From: Rhodococcus jostii RHA1
GTDB taxonomy: Bacteria > Actinomycetota > Actinomycetes > Mycobacteriales > Mycobacteriaceae
DNA: 64,000 nucleotides
Assembly: GCF_000014565.1 (NCBI RefSeq)
Contig: NC_008268.1
Location: 5,956,501 to 6,020,500, forward strand
Direction: 5' to 3'
A model generated the notes under the pieces. It did not search any database. It worked only from the letters and a program-made list of their open reading frames with translations, and had not been told where the DNA came from. The translations under genes were made by a program, and so were the position numbers. Numbering within the stretch: the first letter of the stretch is position 1; every line of letters begins with the position of its first letter. Below are positions 59,803-64,000 of this stretch, piece after piece.

Positions 59803-61342
59803 GATCGCCCTCGTCCCGCAACGCGGACGTGTCGCGGTTGAGGGTCTCGCCCCGGAAGAAGGCGGGACTGCGGAAGCGCATGATCATCATCAGCACGGCG
59901 CCGAGCAGGAGGATGCCGAAGCCGAGGAAGAAGACGAGGCCGATGCCGCCGATGGACGCACCGCTGGCGTTCTCCGGGTCCATGCTCTCCTGGATCGAGA
60001 TCACGAACACCGCGAGCAGCATGAGGCCGCCGAGCAGCGGGAACGCGAACCGGAAGACGATATTGCGGAAACTCGTGAACAGGCTGTCCCGGAAATACCA
60101 GACACACGCGAATGCCGTGATGCCGTAGTACCAGCAGATCATGATGCCCAGCGCGGCGATCGTGTCGAGCAGCGTGCGCTCGGACAGGAACGTGACGACG
60201 GTGTAGAAGACCGCGGTCACCACACCGGCGACGACTGTCGCGTAGGACGGCACCAGGAATCGCGGCGACACCTCGGCGAGCTTCTTGGGGAACGCGCCGT
60301 AGGCGCCCATCGCCAGCATCGTGCGTGCTGCAGGCAGGAACGTGGTCTGCAGGCTCGCGACCGAGGAGACGAATACCGCGAGGAACAGCAGCATGCCGCC
60401 CCAGTTGCCGAGAACCGGGTCGGCGAGGGCGCCGAAGACGTTCTCGGAGTTGTCCGGGTTGCCGAGACCGAGGCCGTCCTCGCCGACGCCGGCGTACATC
60501 ATCGCCGCGACCGACACGAGCAGGTAGGTCAGCAGAATCGTCGCGACGCACAGCAGTCCGGCGCGACCGGGGGTCTTCTTCGGGTTCTTCGACTCCTCGC
60601 CCAGTGTCAGGCAGGTGTCCCAGCCCCAGAACGCGAAGATCGAACCCGTGAGGCCGATCACGAACGCGCCGAGGGCCAGTCCGGTGAACGGGTTGAACCA
60701 GCTCAGGTCGAACGAGAGCCCGGCGGGGGCGTCCCCGTTGCCGACGTGGACCAGTGCCACCACCGCGAACGCGATGAGCAGCACCATCTGGAAGCCGACG
60801 AGTGCGACCTGCAGGCGCTCGCTGGTGGTGATGCCGCGACTGGCGATCCACGTGGCGAGCGCGATGAAGAGCAGGGTGGTGCCCACATTCACGAATTTGT
60901 TGCCGGGCAGGTCGGCGATGCTCGGGGCGTCGAACAGTTTCGCAATGAACAGATAGAAGAACTGGACCGCGATCGCCGCGAGGTTCGAGAGCACGATGAT
61001 CGTGGCGATCACCATGCCCCAGCCGCACATCCAGCCGACGTACGGACCGAACGCCTTCGTCGACCACGTGAACGACGCACCGCAGTCGGGGGATTCGGAG
61101 TTGAGCTCACGGTAGGCGTACGCCGTGAGGAACATGGGAATGAAGCCGGCGATGAAGATGGCGGGCATCTTCAACCCGACCGCCGCGACGATCAGTCCGA
61201 TGCTGGCCGTCAGCGTGTAACCCGGTGCCACGGAGGAGATCCCGAGGATCGCCCCGGAGAAGGTCCCGACCGCGCCGGTGGCCAGCCCCTTGGCACTCAC
61301 GGCGCCGTCGGCCGACGCCGGTGCGCCTTCGCTGTTCGTCAT
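59762..61342 (-). CDS. APC-superfamily amino acid/amine permease
   Basis: The 526-residue protein has about 12 to 14 membrane helices and the APC signature: AVGTFSGAILGISSVAPGYTLTASIGLIVAAVGL near the start (unwound helix 1 region), AYRELNSESPDCGASFTWSTKAFGP and GLTGSIFAFWGWDTCLTLGEESKNPKKTPGRAGLL. It would bring in amino acids or amines; the gene order (amine oxidase, SSADH, stress protein, permease) suggests putrescine, GABA or another amine. GGAGG lies 6 bases before the ATG at 61342. It ends inside the TetR gene region on the opposite strand. Confidence 0.93.
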   Translation of the reverse strand: MTNSEGAPASADGAVSAKGLATGAVGTFSGAILGISSVAPGYTLTASIGLIVAAVGLKMPAIFIAGFIPMFLTAYAYRELNSESPDCGASFTWSTKAFGPYVGWMCGWGMVIATIIVLSNLAAIAVQFFYLFIAKLFDAPSIADLPGNKFVNVGTTLLFIALATWIASRGITTSERLQVALVGFQMVLLIAFAVVALVHVGNGDAPAGLSFDLSWFNPFTGLALGAFVIGLTGSIFAFWGWDTCLTLGEESKNPKKTPGRAGLLCVATILLTYLLVSVAAMMYAGVGEDGLGLGNPDNSENVFGALADPVLGNWGGMLLFLAVFVSSVASLQTTFLPAARTMLAMGAYGAFPKKLAEVSPRFLVPSYATVVAGVVTAVFYTVVTFLSERTLLDTIAALGIMICWYYGITAFACVWYFRDSLFTSFRNIVFRFAFPLLGGLMLLAVFVISIQESMDPENASGASIGGIGLVFFLGFGILLLGAVLMMIMRFRSPAFFRGETLNRDTSALRDEGDLTARSEPAPPSPR

Positions 61343-61397
61343 GTCTGAACCTCCGGTCGGGAACGAGCGTGGATCCGGGGCGGGTGTCGCGGACGTT

Positions 61398-62288
61398 TTA
61401 CTCACTGTTGGGGAACTCCTGCTTGGGGACGACCACCATGGGCACCGGCAGGACGCGGAGCATCTTGGCCGCGGTGGATCCCAGGAACAGTCGATGAGGT
61501 TGGGCGAGCCGGCTGGAGCCGACCATGACGAGGTCGCCGTCCTGCCAGTCGAGTGTGCGGACCGCCGATTCCACGGAGGAGCCGTCGGCGATCGTGACGG
61601 ACACGGGAAAGTCTTCGGGAAGAGCCGATTTCGCCACTTCGAGGGTGCTCTGCGCGTGGGCGACGGCCCGGTCGCGGATGTCGTCGGGGGTGTCCCGGTG
61701 ATCGCGGAGGTCGTTCTGCGGGTCAAGTGCGACGAGGGAGACCAGGCGGAGTGGGGTCTTCATCCGCTCGCACGTCCGCACCGCGGTGCGCAACAGCACG
61801 TCGGCCCCGGTCCGGGTCCCGAGAGCGCAGGTGACCTCGCGGATCTTCTTTGCGGAGGAGTGCCGCGCCCCTCGGGGTGCGAGGGCCAGCGGAACGTGCG
61901 CCGAGTGCAGCAGTTCCGTCGACACGGAGCCGACGGAGTGCCGCCCCAGCAGTCCGTCGCCGGCGGCGCCGACGACGATCGCCTGCGCCCCCAGCCGGGA
62001 CACCTCGTCGATGAGACCCTGCGCGAACGATTCGTGGAAGCTCAGGTGGACTTCCACGTCGATGTCGCTCGGCACCGACGACTTCGCCTCGTCCAGCCAG
62101 CGCTGGGCGCGGGAGGCGAGAATGTCGTCGTAGCCGGTTTCTGCCGGAACTCTCGCCGGGACCGTCCGGTCCGGCGGGAGCACCATGCAGATGTCGAGCT
62201 GTGCGCCGAGACTGCGGGCGAGCTGCGCCCCGAGGGCCAGACCGTCCTCCCCGCTGGGGGTGGCGAGATATCCAACGACCAAACGCAT
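61398..62288 (-). CDS. Universal stress protein, two tandem UspA domains
   Basis: The 296-residue protein has two Usp domains. The first (about 1-145) has VVGYLATPSGEDGLALGAQLARSLGAQLDICMVLPP and VGAAGDGLLGRHSVGSVSTELLHSAHVPLALAPRG, with the ATP-type G-2x-G-9x-G(S/T) signature partly kept. The second (about 150-296) ends VGSSRLAQPHRLFLGSTAAKMLRVLPVPMVVVP. It lies between the SSADH and the permease genes in one apparent operon (55 and 34 base gaps); such stress proteins often accompany amine-transport genes in rhodococci. Function in the operon is not known. Confidence 0.9.
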   Translation of the reverse strand: MRLVVGYLATPSGEDGLALGAQLARSLGAQLDICMVLPPDRTVPARVPAETGYDDILASRAQRWLDEAKSSVPSDIDVEVHLSFHESFAQGLIDEVSRLGAQAIVVGAAGDGLLGRHSVGSVSTELLHSAHVPLALAPRGARHSSAKKIREVTCALGTRTGADVLLRTAVRTCERMKTPLRLVSLVALDPQNDLRDHRDTPDDIRDRAVAHAQSTLEVAKSALPEDFPVSVTIADGSSVESAVRTLDWQDGDLVMVGSSRLAQPHRLFLGSTAAKMLRVLPVPMVVVPKQEFPNSE

Positions 62289-62322
62289 GGTGACGGTTCC
62301 GATCTGTCTCGGGGCGGGTGGT

Positions 62323-63777
62323 TTACGCGAAGCCGACGTACTTGGTCTCGAGGTACTCCTCGATGCCTTCGGTGCCGCCTTCGCTGCCGAGGCCGGACTG
62401 CTTGACTCCACCGAACGGCGCGGCGACGTCGGAGATCACTCCGCGGTTGACGCCGACCATGCCGCTCTCGAGCTTGTCGGCGACGCGGAACGCACGGTCG
62501 ACGTTCTGCGTGTAGATGTACGCGGCGAGACCGTATTCGGTGTCGTTCGCGGCGGCGACGCCCTCGGCCTCGGTGTCGAAACCGGTGATCGCGGCGACGG
62601 GTCCGAAGATCTCCTCGCGGACGATGCGCGCGTTCGCGGGCACCTCGTCGAGGACGGTGGGCTGGAAGAAGTAACCGGGACCGTCGACGGACTTGCCGCC
62701 GGTGCGGACCCGGGCGCCCGCGGCGACGGCGTCGTCGACGAGGGACGCCACGTTGCGGCGCTGCTTCTCGTTGACGAGGGGGCCGACGTTGGTTCCTTCC
62801 TCGCTGCCCGGTCCGACGGTGAGCGCGGCGATCCGGTCGGTGAGCTTGGTGGTGAACTCCTCGCGCACCGAGTTGGCCACGATCAGTCGGTTGGCGGCGG
62901 TGCAGGCCTCGCCGCCGTTGCGCATCTTCGCGGCCATCGCGCCCTCGACCGCGGCGTCGATGTCGGCGTCGTCGAACACCACGAACGGGGCGTTGCCGCC
63001 GAGTTCCATCGACGTGCGCAGCACCTGCTGTGCGGACTGCTCGATGAGGATCTTGCCGACCCGGGTGGATCCGGTGAACGTCACCTTCCGCAGCCGCGGA
63101 TCTGCGAGCAGCGGTTCGGTGACGGCGGCGGCGTTCGACGCGGGCAGCACCGACAGCACACCGGCGGGCAGGCCTGCCTCGGCGAAGATCTCGGCGAGCA
63201 GCAGCATGGTGAGCGGGGTGTCCTCGGCGGGCTTGACGATGATCGTGCAGCCTGCGGCGAGCGCGGGGCCGATCTTGCGGGTGCCCATCGCGAGGGGGAA
63301 GTTCCACGGCGTGACGGCCAGGGTGGGTCCGACCGGAACCTTGGTGACCATGATCCGTCCGCTGCCCGACGGGGACGTGGTGTAGCGGCCCTGGATGCGG
63401 ACGGCTTCCTCGCTGAACCAGCGCAGGAACTCGGCGCCGTAGTTCACCTCGCCGCGGCTCTCCGGCAGTGCCTTGCCCATCTCCATCGTCATCAGCAGCG
63501 CGAGGTCGTCGGTGCGCTCGATGACCTTCTCCCACGCCGAACGCAGGATGATCGACCGCTGCCGCGGCGCGGTCGCCGCCCATTCCTCCTGGACCGCCGC
63601 GGCGGAGTCCAGTGCGCGCATCGCATCCTTGCCACCCGCATCCGCAACGTCGGCGATGAGAGTGCCCGTGGCCGGGTCGTAGACCGGGAACGTGCCGCCG
63701 TCGATCGGGTCGGTCTGGGCACCGTCGATCCACAGTCCGGTGGGCAGGGTGGCGCGGAGCCGTTCGAAATCAGTCAT
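62323..63777 (-). CDS. gabD: NAD(P)-dependent succinate-semialdehyde dehydrogenase
   Basis: The 484-residue aldehyde dehydrogenase shows [49 protein letters not shown], the catalytic Glu in MELGGNAPF and the Cys in [12 protein letters not shown], and the GabD-type loop [22 protein letters not shown]. It is about as long as, and a paralogue of, the gene at 31351. Context is the best evidence for function: the copper amine oxidase gene overlaps its start by 8 bases and a permease follows, so it would oxidise an aldehyde made from an amine and deliver succinate. Another aldehyde substrate, such as 4-aminobutanal, is possible. Confidence 0.9.
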   Translation of the reverse strand: MTDFERLRATLPTGLWIDGAQTDPIDGGTFPVYDPATGTLIADVADAGGKDAMRALDSAAAVQEEWAATAPRQRSIILRSAWEKVIERTDDLALLMTMEMGKALPESRGEVNYGAEFLRWFSEEAVRIQGRYTTSPSGSGRIMVTKVPVGPTLAVTPWNFPLAMGTRKIGPALAAGCTIIVKPAEDTPLTMLLLAEIFAEAGLPAGVLSVLPASNAAAVTEPLLADPRLRKVTFTGSTRVGKILIEQSAQQVLRTSMELGGNAPFVVFDDADIDAAVEGAMAAKMRNGGEACTAANRLIVANSVREEFTTKLTDRIAALTVGPGSEEGTNVGPLVNEKQRRNVASLVDDAVAAGARVRTGGKSVDGPGYFFQPTVLDEVPANARIVREEIFGPVAAITGFDTEAEGVAAANDTEYGLAAYIYTQNVDRAFRVADKLESGMVGVNRGVISDVAAPFGGVKQSGLGSEGGTEGIEEYLETKYVGFA

Positions 63778-64000
63778 CGGAGTCCTCGTGGTGGGAATGG
63801 TGGTGATCGCACGCCTCCGGGGTGGGGGCGACGTCGAGGGCGGGGTTGCGGTCGAAGAATCCGACCGGCTTCAGCCAGAAGGACACGGTGTCCGCAGGCA
63901 TGATCGGCCAGTCCTCCGGCCGGGGAATGTGGTGGATACCGAACGTGTACCAGAGCACCACGTCGGTGTTCTCGATCGGGCGGTTTGCCTCGGTCCAGGC
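63770..64000 (-). CDS. Copper-containing amine oxidase, C-terminal part (cut by window edge)
   Basis: Only the last 76 residues are in the window; the gene continues beyond 64000. The segment [17 protein letters not shown], then [14 protein letters not shown] and [17 protein letters not shown], is characteristic of the C-terminal end of topaquinone-containing copper amine oxidases; the first His pair HH is in the region of a copper ligand. These enzymes oxidise primary amines to aldehyde, ammonia and hydrogen peroxide. A His/Asp-rich tail ([11 protein letters not shown]) follows. The stop overlaps the SSADH start by 8 bases, placing amine oxidation and aldehyde removal in one operon. Confidence 0.9.
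   Translation of the reverse strand, partial: AWTEANRPIENTDVVLWYTFGIHHIPRPEDWPIMPADTVSFWLKPVGFFDRNPALDVAPTPEACDHHHSHHEDSDD

Overview
The window is high-GC actinobacterial chromosome, most likely a Rhodococcus of the R. jostii/R. opacus type. This is inferred from gene order and protein features, not from a database search. Two blocks follow the order of the Mycobacterium tuberculosis chromosome as I know it. At 0.07-1.76 and 10.8-13.7 kb lie relatives of Rv0361, Rv0360c, Rv0359, Rv0358 and purA (Rv0357c). At 29.6-57.0 kb lie pgi, chorismate mutase, pcrA/uvrD1, an M23 peptidase, sucCD, relatives of Rv0954 and Rv0955/perM, purN, purH, and the Rv0958/Rv0959 MoxR-VWA pair. Between these blocks sit lineage-specific genes. 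No rRNA, tRNA, CRISPR array, prophage or intact insertion sequence was seen.

Layout. 0-13.8 kb: membrane protein, DUF3151, FUSC exporter, a CDF metal transporter under a palindromic promoter-operator, a secreted protein, PNPOx and WYL proteins, and a thiolase. Then comes a self-contained cassette (MFS exporter, molybdopterin oxidoreductase, FAD reductase, zinc-ribbon protein, HxlR regulator) bracketed by two copies of one long palindrome, followed by the M50 protease pair and purA. 13.8-29.6 kb: ogt, phoD, MocR regulator, mcr-type racemase, VOC, SDRs, two tandem carboxylesterases with a near-identical 260-bp tract, a disulfide reductase, NDH-2, an HXXXD acyltransferase-like protein and an ApbE-like protein. 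29.6-47.3 kb: central metabolism (pgi, SSADH, chorismate mutase with a leader-peptide attenuator, pcrA, M23 peptidase, sucCD, perM-like, purNH). 47.3-53.6 kb: small ORFs behind tandem hairpins, a DUF559 protein, a cell-wall amidase, a hydrolase, DUF4126 and an HxlR/VOC module. 53.6-57 kb: MoxR and VWA proteins. 57-64 kb: an agmatine/putrescine catabolic cluster.

How the genes work together. AguA and AguB convert agmatine to putrescine. The copper amine oxidase (cut by the window edge), an APC permease and a succinate-semialdehyde dehydrogenase could carry amines on to succinate, with a TetR regulator between the two transcription units. The HxlR cassette shares one operator motif (TGACTAT-N8-AWAGTCA) at three places. 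Long palindromes follow many stop codons and probably end transcription; two families recur, and one copy lies inside a coding sequence. Many genes appear leaderless, with a TANNNT-like -10 box about 7 bases before the start codon.
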